Assembly: GCA_963693315.1 (NCBI GenBank)
Contig: OY856186.1
Span: 375,764,264 to 375,828,263, forward strand
Source: Diogma glabrata
Taxonomy: Eukaryota > Arthropoda > Insecta > Diptera > Cylindrotomidae
DNA length: 64,000 nt
Direction: 5' to 3'
Positions 9,113-18,550 of this stretch are shown one piece after another (the first letter of the stretch is position 1; every line of letters begins with the position of its first letter). The notes below the pieces were generated by a model. It was not told where the DNA came from. It did not search any database and saw nothing but the letters and a program-made list of their open reading frames with translations. The position numbers and the translations under genes are program-made.

Positions 9113-10738
9113 TTATGCGCGTTTAAACATTTTAAGTCTATTATTATGAATTTCGATTAATTTTCCCCTTCTATCTAATGTGCTATTTACATCATTAGAA
9201 ATTATTATTTTGAAAGGACCTGTATAAGGGCTTTCGTTTTTAAGTTTATTTTCTCTTCTCAATAGAACGAGATCACCTAGTTTAAACTTATTTATGTTAA
9301 TGCTTTTATCGTAATATTCTTTATTCTTAATCTTTGCATTATTTAAAAGTTCTCTTATTTGAGTATATACTGTTTCTAGTTTATGTTTAATTTCTTTTGC
9401 GTAATTTTCATAATTGTATAAAGGAGTAATATTACCTTTATTGAAAGTTTCGTTAGGGAAGGTAGCTAATCTTCCAAAAACTAGTTCATATGGTGTATAA
9501 CCTGTACTTGTGTGAGGAGTAGTATTATAACAAAATGTAAAATATGGGATCCAATTATCCCAGTCTACAAAATTTGGAGCAAAAGTTAGAAGATATTCAT
9601 TCAGTGCTCTGTGATTTCTCTCAATTCCACCTAAAGTCTCGTGATGATACGGAGTTGAGTGAATTTTATTAATATTTAGAGTAGAACAAACTTCATTTAG
9701 AATTTCATTTAAAAATTCTGTTCCCTTATCTGATTTTAGATTAGTCATGCAGCCATATTTTAAAATAAAATTGTCAATTAGACATTTCGCTATTGTTTTG
9801 GCTTCTTTATTTTGCATTGGATAATAATCTATGTATTTAGTCAATTCGCATTGTAAGGACAGTATGTATTTATTACCGTTAGACGTCATAGGCAATGGTC
9901 CAATGGTGTCAACTGAGACAGTTTGAAATGCGAAATAGGAAGTTTCTGTAATTTTTAAGGGCATTTTGGTATGTTTTGTTATTTTGTTTCTTGCACAAGT
10001 TTCACAATTACGAATATACTGTTTTACTAGTTTGGACATATTTTTAAATATATATTTTTGTTTCATTTTTAAAATTGTACGTCTAACACCCTGGTGTCCG
10101 CCAATAGGAGTGTTATGAAAATCTTTAATTATTTCTATCATTTTGTCAGTATCAACTATTCTTTTTACGGGTTCATATATTAATATTATTAATTTTTGTG
10201 CCTTATTATCATTTTTATTTTTCTCATTATCGTACCTATTATTTTCATTAAATTCTTGCTGCAGCTTATTATATAACATTTTTAAATTATCTGACGTCAT
10301 TATCTTGAATATATTATCATCATTAGCAATTGCGATTTTATATATATTATTCCTGGTTAGTATACAGATCAGCTTCTTCAGTTGCGATTCTAGAATGCGC
10401 ACTGAATTATCACCATTCTGATATAACTCTAAAATTATTTCCCCGTTATTTATTATTATATTATTTCTATTATTCTTGGCACTTAATATAGTCTTTAATT
10501 TCGGTACGTTTTTTATTTCTGAAATAGATATTGCATTCCTAATGTACAGTTGATCAGGCCGTACTTGAATGTCTAACTTATCGTTGTCTGCTATTTTAGT
10601 TATTTTTGATTTATTACTCATCGAACGAGTAATAGCTAAAATAGTTTTTTCATCTTTGTCGCAATCTTTTGGAATTAGGTTTTTTAGATACTCAGTATTA
10701 ATTCTTATCCTTGATAGTGAGTGCATCAGCGTTTGCAT
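9113..10738 (-). CDS. Integrase region of mdg1-like pol (frame-shifted from RT)
   Basis: A 541-codon frame with the integrase of the element. After a ~195-residue linker that still belongs to pol, an HHCC zinc domain is visible (H208, H215, C245, C248). It is followed by the catalytic core with D277 (SVDTIG), D337 (KSDKGTEF) and E373 (GIERNH), keeping the D-D-35-E spacing, and a basic C-terminus. Integrase inserts the cDNA into the host chromosome. The first Met here is not a true start: the frame is the continuation of the RT-RNase H frame, displaced by a 4-bp CACT duplication near 10698-10738. About 500 bp without coding signal separate the stop from the 3' LTR, so there is no env. All catalytic residues seem intact, but the protein could only be made in fusion if the shift were bypassed. 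Confidence 0.9.
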   Translation of the reverse strand: MQTLMHSLSRIRINTEYLKNLIPKDCDKDEKTILAITRSMSNKSKITKIADNDKLDIQVRPDQLYIRNAISISEIKNVPKLKTILSAKNNRNNIIINNGEIILELYQNGDNSVRILESQLKKLICILTRNNIYKIAIANDDNIFKIMTSDNLKMLYNKLQQEFNENNRYDNEKNKNDNKAQKLIILIYEPVKRIVDTDKMIEIIKDFHNTPIGGHQGVRRTILKMKQKYIFKNMSKLVKQYIRNCETCARNKITKHTKMPLKITETSYFAFQTVSVDTIGPLPMTSNGNKYILSLQCELTKYIDYYPMQNKEAKTIAKCLIDNFILKYGCMTNLKSDKGTEFLNEILNEVCSTLNINKIHSTPYHHETLGGIERNHRALNEYLLTFAPNFVDWDNWIPYFTFCYNTTPHTSTGYTPYELVFGRLATFPNETFNKGNITPLYNYENYAKEIKHKLETVYTQIRELLNNAKIKNKEYYDKSININKFKLGDLVLLRRENKLKNESPYTGPFKIIISNDVNSTLDRRGKLIEIHNNRLKMFKRA

Positions 10739-12788
10739 TTAGTTTACCCTGCTTGTATTTGATTTCAAAATTGTACTCAAGAAGTTCTAGTCTTATTCTC
10801 GTTAATTTAGAAGAAGGGTTTTTGTGTGAGAACAGATGAACTAGTGGTTTGTGATCTGTTATTACTGTAAATTTTGTACCATATAAATAAGGTCGGAAAT
10901 ATTCTATGGCCCAGTGTATGGCTAATAATTCTTTAAGAATTATGGGTTTATTCAGATCATGTTTTTGCAAGGATTTGCTTGCATAAGCAATTGGTAAATC
11001 AAAGCCGATTTCACCTTGAGAAAGGACGGCACCTAAAGCATAGTTGGATGCGTCTGTGGTGAGAATAAATTCTTTATCAAAATCTGGATATTGAAGTATT
11101 GGAGAGGAAATTAATTTACTCTTCAAATTTTGAAATGCTTCCTCACATTGAGATGTCCAAGCGAAATCTACCTTCTTTTTACTTAAATGATTTAGCGGTT
11201 GAGCAATTTGAGCGAAGTTCTTTATAAAACGCCTATAATAATTACAAAAAGCTGTAAAGCGCACTATTTCTTCTTTAGATTTTGGAGTAGGATAGTCTTT
11301 AACTACGTCAAATTTTTTGGGATCTGGTTTAACACCATCTTTACTAATTAAATGACCTAAAAAAATGACTTCTTGTCTGAAAAAATTACATTTTTCTGGG
11401 TTGAGTTTTATATTGCATTCCCTGAACCTGTTAAATGTTTCAATTAAATTTTTATTATGATGTTCTATCGAACATCCAAATACTATAACATCATCTACAT
11501 ACATAAATGCTCGATCACTTAGTCCTGAAAGATCTATTGATAACATTCGTTGAAATGAATTTGTGGCTATTTTTAAGCCGAAAGGTAATCTTGTAAATTG
11601 AAAGTGACCTTCATTCGTCGAGAAAGCTGTACATGGTCTTGAGTTTCTTTCAATTTCTATCTGGTGAAATGAGTTTGCTAAATCCATTGTTGAAAAATAT
11701 TTAGCTCTACCTAATTTATCCAAAATGTCTTCTAATCTGGTAAGTGGGAATTTGTCATTTCTAATTTTTTTGTTAAGTGCTCTATAGTCTATCACCATTC
11801 TAAACCTTTTAGTTCCATCAGAACTGCGCTTAGGAGTCAAGAGTAGTGGTGAATTGTAAGGACTTACTTCAATAATTCCTTGAGACTTAAGTTGATGTAC
11901 TTGTCTATCTATCTCTTCTAATTGTGAATGAGCTAATCTATAATTTTTTATATATGTTGGATTTTTGTCTTCTAAAACTATATTCTGTTTGTAAAAATTA
12001 TTTTTAGTTAATTCTTCACCAGGTAAAAGAAATATATCTTCGTAATTTCTTATCATTGTTTTAATTGTCTCCCTAATGATTGGATCTTTTATGTTATCAA
12101 TCTTTATATATTGAAGAATTTGGTGTACCCTTTTCTCATTTGTAGATTTCTTAAGTTTATAAATTTCATTATTTGTATGTATATCATAATACGACAACGA
12201 CTCTATTTCTAGTTTTAAATTATTCATATTAATTTCTTTATCTTCTTCGTTACAATTTATTAATCTTATGTGAGCTGTACCATTTTTCGGTATTATGGTA
12301 TTTGCAATAAAAATACCATCAGCTAATTCTTTATTAAGGACAATACAGTCTTCTGTCCTAGCAATTTCAATAGGATGAATTATTTCAGTACGGGCAGGTA
12401 TTAAAATTGTGTTAATTTCTATTGGTTTTGATTTCATTTGAATAATGTGTTCTCTGTCATTTACTTGCAATCCAATTGTAAAATCTTTGTAATTTAAATT
12501 AGCATAGTGTTCTATTAAAAAATCTCGACCAATTATTCCATCAAATGGTATTTGAAAATTTTTATTTACTAGCGAAAAATGATGAGAAAATTCATCACCA
12601 TTTATTAAGAATTTTAATTCAATTTTTCCTAATGTAAAACTAGGAGTGTCAGATATGCCTGTTAAACGATTGGTTTCATTTGGATTATAATTTAAATTTG
12701 ATTTTAAGTTATTAGGTTTTACTAGAGAAATATCTGCTCCAGAATCAATTAGAAAATTTAATGTATTGGATTCAGATTGATTTGACAT
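10698..12788 (-). CDS. Protease, reverse transcriptase and RNase H of mdg1-like element
   Basis: A 696-codon frame counted from the first Met. The same frame stays open upstream into the end of the nucleocapsid frame, so pol is probably reached by frameshifting rather than from this Met. Aspartic protease has D15 in FLIDSGAD. The RT palm has MVIDYRALNKK and MDLANSFHQI, with catalytic YVDD at 430-433, then FLGHLISKDG. RNase H shows D579 (TTDASNYALG), E620 and D645 (ITDHKPLVHL). It copies the element RNA into DNA inside the particle. The frame ends in the chromodomain-less tether region: the usual ADALS motif is broken by a tandem CACT duplication, after which the integrase continues in another frame. 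Confidence 0.92.
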   Translation of the reverse strand: MSNQSESNTLNFLIDSGADISLVKPNNLKSNLNYNPNETNRLTGISDTPSFTLGKIELKFLINGDEFSHHFSLVNKNFQIPFDGIIGRDFLIEHYANLNYKDFTIGLQVNDREHIIQMKSKPIEINTILIPARTEIIHPIEIARTEDCIVLNKELADGIFIANTIIPKNGTAHIRLINCNEEDKEINMNNLKLEIESLSYYDIHTNNEIYKLKKSTNEKRVHQILQYIKIDNIKDPIIRETIKTMIRNYEDIFLLPGEELTKNNFYKQNIVLEDKNPTYIKNYRLAHSQLEEIDRQVHQLKSQGIIEVSPYNSPLLLTPKRSSDGTKRFRMVIDYRALNKKIRNDKFPLTRLEDILDKLGRAKYFSTMDLANSFHQIEIERNSRPCTAFSTNEGHFQFTRLPFGLKIATNSFQRMLSIDLSGLSDRAFMYVDDVIVFGCSIEHHNKNLIETFNRFRECNIKLNPEKCNFFRQEVIFLGHLISKDGVKPDPKKFDVVKDYPTPKSKEEIVRFTAFCNYYRRFIKNFAQIAQPLNHLSKKKVDFAWTSQCEEAFQNLKSKLISSPILQYPDFDKEFILTTDASNYALGAVLSQGEIGFDLPIAYASKSLQKHDLNKPIILKELLAIHWAIEYFRPYLYGTKFTVITDHKPLVHLFSHKNPSSKLTRIRLELLEYNFEIKYKQGKLNANADALTIKDKN

Positions 12789-12838
12789 GAGAGTTATGTA
12801 ATTGGTGACATTTTCGAAATCACCTAATTTAAAAATAT

Positions 12839-13195
12839 TTATATTTTCAAATTCTGTAGTTGAGCTGCCATCTGCTCCTGCTCTACAGGTGCCAGCTGAG
12901 TTGAGTTTCCCGATTCAAATGTATTAATTCGTTTTTCAAATCTATTATTATTATTGGATTTATTAAATCCATGCATTGCATTACGGTTTTTATTGCGATA
13001 ATTATATTTATTATTATATTTAGAGAAATTATTTTTATTAGATTGGGATTGATAATTATAATTGTAGTTTGAATCATAATTATTTGGTCTAAGCCTGTAA
13101 TTGTTTTGATTTCTAAAAAATTGACTTTTATTATTTCGATAATATTTATTTTGTCCTTGGAATTTACGTGTATTCCCTTGTGAATATCGTTTCAT
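12839..13195 (-). CDS. Nucleocapsid-like basic, Asn-rich gag tail
   Basis: A 118-codon frame that overlaps the end of the capsid frame by ATGA and ends just before the protease region. It is rich in Asn, Tyr, Arg and Lys (e.g. NKYYRNNKSQFFRNQNNY) and has no CCHC zinc knuckle. This is a basic RNA-binding type tail rather than the zinc-finger nucleocapsid of most Ty3/gypsy elements. The ATGA overlap with the preceding frame could be reinitiation, a -1/+1 slip or a simple frameshift mutation. It downstream overlaps the open pol frame for about 15 codons, consistent with a second slip into protease. Confidence 0.75.
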   Translation of the reverse strand: MKRYSQGNTRKFQGQNKYYRNNKSQFFRNQNNYRLRPNNYDSNYNYNYQSQSNKNNFSKYNNKYNYRNKNRNAMHGFNKSNNNNRFEKRINTFESGNSTQLAPVEQEQMAAQLQNLKI

Positions 13196-13776
13196 GTAGA
13201 AAATTTCATTATGGCTAACACTTGAACTTGTTCAAATAAAGCTTGTTCAAATTGAATAGCAATTGTTTTTGCTTCTTGTAAAGTTTTGGGTTTTGCAGCA
13301 AATACAACTAATTTTACTTCTGGTTTTAGTCCATTTTTGAAGCTGTTGAGCACAATCTCCTCATTGAGCTGAGTTATTAATTCTTTTTCGGATTCTGTTC
13401 TACCGTTGGATTGAAGTTGATTAAGTTTAAGAAGAAGTTCTTCTAAAGCATTTGTATATTTTTCAACCGACGATACATGCTTGGTAGCATTTATCGCATT
13501 TACGATTTCTAGGCTAGTCTGTTTGTTTTTAAAAACATCCTCAAGGGCTGTTTTGAAATTTTCAAAAGTATCTTCATATTTTAGTCCAACTAATTTTGTT
13601 TTTACACGGTCGCTTAGTTTCGCGGCAACTATGAATTTAAGTAATGTCTTTTTGTTTGGTTTGTCTTTAAGTGTGTCATTATATAGACTTACTAAGTTTA
13701 TGAAATTATTTAAATGTTTTGTATCCCCATCAAATATGGGTAACAACTTATTGGCAGTTATTAAATCGAATTCCAT
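13192..13776 (-). CDS. Gag capsid of mdg1-like element
   Basis: A 194-codon frame. The N-terminal part (ANKLLPIFDGDTKHLNNFIN) is the conserved start of mdg1/412-type capsid proteins and is followed by a helical capsid domain to about residue 180. Gag assembles the particle that holds the element RNA. The frame ends four bases past the start of the basic Asn-rich tail. About 190 bp of untranslated sequence separates it from the upstream small ORF. Confidence 0.85.
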   Translation of the reverse strand: MEFDLITANKLLPIFDGDTKHLNNFINLVSLYNDTLKDKPNKKTLLKFIVAAKLSDRVKTKLVGLKYEDTFENFKTALEDVFKNKQTSLEIVNAINATKHVSSVEKYTNALEELLLKLNQLQSNGRTESEKELITQLNEEIVLNSFKNGLKPEVKLVVFAAKPKTLQEAKTIAIQFEQALFEQVQVLAIMKFST

Positions 13777-13964
13777 TGTAAAAAAATTTTCAATTAGAAG
13801 TATTTATATTTGGTATACAGCAAAAGTTTGTAAATAATTTAGAGTTTTAATTATTTAAAATATTTTTGATTTAGTAAACATTGATCAAGAAAAAATTTTA
13901 TTATTAAATATTTTATTATTCTTCAGCAAAATTTATTTTTACTACTATTATTAGAATTTTAATA

Positions 13965-14180
13965 TTACACGTTTACAGCTGTTACTGCTGTATTAACTAT
14001 ATTGGCTTTTAATTTGAGCCATATCTTTTTTATTATGAAGAATAAAATTATTGTAAATAGTATTATTATAAAAAAATCTATGACAATGTACGAAAAAATT
14101 GAGTTACCTTTATTTTCTTCTTCTAAAATGATTTGTTGCTGTTGTTGCTGAGCTGAATCCTTTGAGCTGGATCCTCCCAT
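13965..14180 (-). CDS. Small N-myristoylation/transmembrane ORF upstream of gag
   Basis: I place the start at the second Met (14180) because the product then begins MGGSSSKDSA, a strong N-myristoylation signal (Gly2, Ser6). The 71-residue product continues with a run of six Gln, an acidic patch (ILEEENKGN) and one long hydrophobic segment (about residues 28-50, VIDFFIIILFTIILFFII). The segment is followed by basic KKIWLKLK, so it looks like a membrane-anchored protein with the C-terminus probably cytosolic. The alternative start at 14234 adds 18 residues and would bury the signal. It lies in the leader of the mdg1-like element, same strand, ahead of gag. From memory, some mdg1-lineage elements have extra short ORFs in this position. 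Function unknown. Confidence 0.65.
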   Translation of the reverse strand: MGGSSSKDSAQQQQQQIILEEENKGNSIFSYIVIDFFIIILFTIILFFIIKKIWLKLKANIVNTAVTAVNV

Positions 14181-14234
14181 TGTATTTCTTTGAAGTTTCC
14201 CAAATTTTATAATTTGTTTCTGTTCGATGTTCAA

Positions 14235-14672
14235 TTCATCAAAATTCAGTCAATGCACCCAAAATTCGTAAATAATAAATTATAATATGCCACTTCGTTT
14301 TAATATTTTATGTTCTGTTTTGGTATAATACAACAGTGTTCATTTTTATGAACAATCAAGTACACTATGTTTAAATACTTTTATTTAACTACATATATTT
14401 AAACACTCAATATTTGCTTTTAATTAAATAAAAATTTTATGCTCAAATATCAAACATAAATTAATTGTCTAAAAACATTTTTTGTTTTATAAATTGGTTT
14501 TTAATTCAATATGCACTTTCAAAAAATCTTTCATTTTCACTGAAAAAATGTTTCATTTTTTATTCTCTTTCGAAAAAATGTTTCATTTCACAAAAAACTG
14601 TTTTATTTTTTAATTTCACGGCACTTGTTTTTAAAAACTATTTCTTTATTCAGTTTTTTTAATTTAACCGAG
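14235..14672 (-). other. Untranslated leader of mdg1-like element
   Basis: Between the primer site and the small ORF. It contains repeated AAAAATGTTTCATTTT-like phrases near 14540-14600 on the plus strand. No coding signal. Confidence 0.6.
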
Positions 14673-14690
14673 ATTTTGGCAAAGTCGCCA
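14673..14690 (-). promoter_or_regulatory. tRNA primer-binding site of mdg1-like element
   Basis: Minus strand TGGCGACTTTGCCA starts two bases after the 5' LTR end (...CCACCA). The TGGCGAC core fits the 3' end of tRNA-Arg as used by mdg1/412 relatives; the rest matches poorly. Confidence 0.6.
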
Positions 14691-14692
14691 TA

Positions 14693-15185
14693 TGGTGGGG
14701 TTACCTCGAATCACTAAAGGTTTAACAAAAAACACTGCCCATGTTTTATAAATTCATTTTGTTTATTATTAAAAACACTTTACTTGATCATACAATTATT
14801 TTGAATAAAAACTAAATTATATGTGCAGCTCTAGGCTGCCCATTCCGATATCTCTTTTATATTATATTTTTCTTTCTTTTATGAACCTTTTCAGTTCTAT
14901 TCTATTTGAATCATCATCACATTCCTTCGTTTACAATTACTTATGAGAAAATAATTGTAATAGAATATTTTTATTTATTTTAACTATTTGTGAGAAAATA
15001 AATGTAATGTAATATTTTATTCATTAGAAATATTCTAGTTAGAAAATATTAATTTGATATAAAACTTAATTCTGCAAATTTAAGTATTTTTATTTGAGTA
15101 ACAATGTACGATGGTAAGTACTTAAACTTATAGAGTTTAAATGTAGAGTTTAAATATACAAGGGTAAGTATTTAAGATCACTACA
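14693..15185 (-). repeat. 5' LTR of mdg1-like element (493 bp)
   Basis: Near-identical to 8126-8605. The only clear change is a 13-bp tandem duplication (AGAGTTTAAAT repeated near 15131-15155) close to its outer end. It carries the element promoter by homology; I did not identify a TATA box with certainty. Confidence 0.9.
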
Positions 15186-16867
15186 CTTGATCTTCAACCG
15201 ATAAAAGTTTTTTGTTAGGGCCTTCTTCAATCTCCCAAAACCTAGTAATATTTGTATTTAAAATGTCTAATGAAATGTTACACATAACTGGTTCTTGAGG
15301 ATCTTCGTTTAGAATCCTACCAGATATTATCCAACCAAGTTGAGTTTTTTGCAAAACCGCGGAAGGTTTAGCTATCGCAATTTGACCGATGGAAAGTAGA
15401 TTATAAAATATCTCAGCGCCCAGTAGAGCATCGATATCGCGTGGTTTATCAAATTCTGGATCAGCAAGGGTTATATTGGTTGGAATGGTTAACTGATTTT
15501 TGCATAGCTGAATAGATGGCAATCGACCAGTAATTTTTGGAATAATGAGAAAATTAAGCTCTTTAGTATATCGTGTGCTTCTTGAAATAATTTTAGCCAC
15601 TATAGATTTAGAGATATTGGTTTGAATTTGATGAATGCCGATTACAGGTATATTAATTTGTGTTTGAGGAAGTTTTAGAATAGAAGCAAAGCGCTCAGTT
15701 ATAAAATTTGATTGAGAACCAGAATCTAGCAGTATTCGACATTCGTGAGAATTGTTGTCTTTGTCAAGTATATTTATAATTGCTGTGGAAAGTAGAACTT
15801 GTGATGGTACGTTAGCATATAATTTAGCGAAATTTGACACAACGGTATTTTCAGGTTCGTGATGAAGAAGTGTATGATGCCTTTTATGGCAGGTTTTACA
15901 TCTCGATAGAGATTGACATGTAGAAACCGTATGATTTGAACGAAAACAATTAATACAAAGCCTGGCGTTTTTTATTAAATCAAAACGCTCACTTGAGGTT
16001 TTATTTTCGAATGTATCACAAGCTGATGTATAATGAGGACCTTTACACAGATTACATGCTATTGGGAGCTTTGTAGAGTTTTCAGTTGAAGTTAAGGTAG
16101 TATGAGAATTTTTAAAATTTGGAATTTTGCGTTTAGCAAGAGAGGGACCTGCATGATTTGGTTTTTTTTCACTATCTTCTTCTAAAACGCGTTGTCTTTC
16201 ATGTAAAAACTGTAACAACTCATGCATGGATGGAAATTCAATTTTTTGATTAAGTTCTTTCCATTTACGACGGGTTTCTTCATCTAGTTTTGATGCTATA
16301 GCGTAAACTGGAAATGCTTCTAGAAAAGGTTTATTTAAGGCTTCCAAGGCACAATAATGTTTAGTCGCAACATCAATAATTTCACCAATCGATTTTTCCG
16401 TTGCTTTTGTACAATGAGGTATTTCAAAGACTGCTTTTATTCGTTTGTTAGCAGCGGCAACGGGATTGTCAAACTTTTTTCCAAAATAGACCAAGCTAAA
16501 TTATAATGACGATCTGTTGTTTCAATAGATTCTATTTTAAAAAGTGCCTTTCCGGTTAAGCAAGATTTTAAATACATCAGTTTTTCAGAGTCTCGTAATC
16601 TTGAATTATTATGAATTGATGCTTTGAATGAATCGGCGAAACTTGGCCAGTTTTCACAAGTGTTATTAAATTTGGGTAACTGCATAGTTGGCATTTTTAC
16701 ATGCGAAATTGAAAGTTCGTTTGAAGAATGAATATTAGAACTTGAAGTTGGATCTACTGTATTTGAGATTAAAGGTGGCGTTAAATTTTCGTCTTCAACG
16801 CCGACTGGAATCGATATTGTATTTGTACTATCGGGTTTATGGTTATTTAAGAAAGTTTCAGCCTTCG
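15186..16867 (-). pseudogene. BEL/Pao retrotransposon gag-protease, truncated at both ends
   Basis: The 5' part (16867 down to about 16480) reads as Pao-type gag (KFNNTCENWPSFADSFKASI). A frame change in a run of A near 16483 then continues in the next frame (15186-16494). That part has three cysteine-rich knuckles (CNLCKGPHYTSAC, CINCFRSNHTVSTC, CKTCHKRHH) and a Pao-type aspartic protease with D257 in LLDSGSQSNFITERFA, then the start of pol (LGWIISGRI, FWEIEEGP). The frame is open right up to the N gap, so the true gag start is lost there. At the other end it runs straight into the mdg1-like LTR, and RT, RNase H and integrase are absent. The one-base slip and the loss of pol make it non-functional. 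Confidence 0.85.
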
Positions 16868-17067
16868 NNNNNNNNNNNNNNNNNNNNNNNNNNNNNNNNN
16901 NNNNNNNNNNNNNNNNNNNNNNNNNNNNNNNNNNNNNNNNNNNNNNNNNNNNNNNNNNNNNNNNNNNNNNNNNNNNNNNNNNNNNNNNNNNNNNNNNNNN
17001 NNNNNNNNNNNNNNNNNNNNNNNNNNNNNNNNNNNNNNNNNNNNNNNNNNNNNNNNNNNNNNNNNNN
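16868..17067. other. Assembly gap (200 N)
   Basis: Exactly 200 N, which suggests a placeholder of unknown true size. It removes the 5' end of the BEL/Pao element. Confidence 0.99.
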
Positions 17068-17908
17068 CAATCCTGGCCCGAGATTAGTCCGTTGTTTAAT
17101 ATTGGCAGATCTTACCCGGGGAAAAGTACCTTAAAGAAATAGAACTTAAAACGGAATTCCAAACATAATCAGATGCAATGCAACAGCTTATTCGAATTTC
17201 GATGTCATATGCTCTCAAAATCAAATAAATGGACACAAATTCCTTAAAGAATAAAGCTAGAAGGTTATTTATCAACGTTTAAAAATTTAAATTAATATAA
17301 TTGATCTTATTATAAAACACAAAACCAAATAATAACAATTTTGTATTTTACTGCAATTATTGATTATTTAATATTAACTTTGAACAAATGAAAAGCAAAG
17401 CCGATGAAAATGTTCTGCATTTAATATCTAATTAAGTGCAACAAAAAAATCAAGTTTACTCAACAAGTAAAATAAAGCAATTAAAAATAATTATAGTAAT
17501 AATAAATTGTATTATGGAGATTTAACAACGTCTTCTGACTTATATTGTGTTTGAATAAAACAATAGAAATAAGTTAATTAATTTAAATATATATGAAAAG
17601 TAAGTTATTTAAAATTTCAAGTTCGCTTTTTTTATGTTAAATTATTATCAAATAAAAATTACTTTCAAATTAAAATTTATAATGATTTCTCATAAACACA
17701 CAATGGGATTTGGAAAAAAAGGTTTCGTTTTGGTAGTGTTATGCTACATTGATAATTACAGCTTTGTATTCTCATACTTACAACGAAAATTTGGCAAATC
17801 AAATTTAACAGAAAAGCGTTATTTTGTCATCCTACATGTCAGCCTTTGTATCGCTAGCCATTTCTTCTAAACAAATGAAACAACAACAAATTTGTTTACC
17901 TATAACAC

Positions 17909-18003
17909 TTTAGAACGTATGTGGTTGTAGAATCTTGGTCTTAAATGGTTTTATGAGTGGTTGTGGCACATATTGTAATTACAATACACAATACATTTTA
18001 TAT
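17909..18003 (+). mobile_element. 3' fragment of poly(A) retroposon 'A'
   Basis: TTTAGAACGTATG through GGCACATATTGTAATTACAA to ACACAATACATTTTAT matches the 3' end of the repeat at 51922-52575. A short, 5'-truncated copy, as LINE-type insertion often gives. Confidence 0.7.
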
Positions 18004-18500
18004 GAAAAGAAATTGATAAATTATACTAGTTTTTGGTTGACCTCAGGCTCACGACTCCTGCAAACAAGAGTCAGTTAAACAGAAACAGTAAAAAAACTCT
18101 CATTTCCGTGAAGTACATAATAGAGAAATAGTAGAGAACATATCAAAGTGTTATAAAAATTGTTTCTAAGATATGCTACGAAAAGAAACAAGCAATTAAT
18201 AATAATATCTTCCATGACTGATGATGATTTCACCCCCAGTCGAAATGAAACCGATTAATATGTATGTCAAATAGTTGAAACAATTTGTTTTTAAATATTC
18301 TAGTGTATATTTTAAATTGGAATGAATTTTCATAATTTATAAATAATTCTCATTTTCCGCCATTTTTTTAATGATACAATTTAAATGAAAAACAAATGAG
18401 AAATCAAAACATTTAAATGTTTGACTTACATATAAAAAATAATACTAATTTTCCATAATTTCCATAATATTAAAAAAAAAAGTAAAATTAAATATCATTA

Positions 18501-18550
18501 ACAAGGCAAACAGAAAAACAAGGCAAACAGAAAACAAGGCAAACAGAAAA
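18501..18550. repeat. Short tandem repeat, about 17 bp unit, three copies
   Basis: Three copies of ACAAGGCAAACAGAAAA with one or two A differences. Confidence 0.85.

Larger units (their letters stand above)
8126..15185 (-). mobile_element. mdg1/412-like Ty3/gypsy LTR retrotransposon, complete length
   Basis: Minus-strand order: 5' LTR (14693-15185), primer site, ~440 bp leader, small membrane ORF, gag, nucleocapsid-like frame, protease-RT-RNase H, integrase, ~500 bp non-coding, polypurine tract and 3' LTR (8126-8605). There is no env. The two LTRs read as near-identical apart from a 13-bp tandem duplication in the 5' LTR, so the copy is recent. The gag sequence, protease DSGA, TGGCGAC primer site and upstream small ORF point to the mdg1/412 lineage. 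It carries a 4-bp duplication that shifts pol. No target duplication is visible (left flank CAGTA, right flank CTTGA), so one flank may be rearranged or misjoined. Confidence 0.9.

Noticed and set aside
10143..10421. Plus-strand 92-codon hydrophobic frame
   Set aside because: Antisense shadow of the integrase region of the mdg1-like element.
13481..13837. Plus-strand 118-codon frame
   Set aside because: Antisense shadow of the gag frame.
15186..15200. Continuation of BEL/Pao pol at 8125 as proof of a simple insertion
   Set aside because: The minus-strand sequence left of 8126 does not give the expected pol motifs and no target duplication is present.
16742..17134. Frames running through the N gap
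   Set aside because: Unknown bases translated as X; no information.
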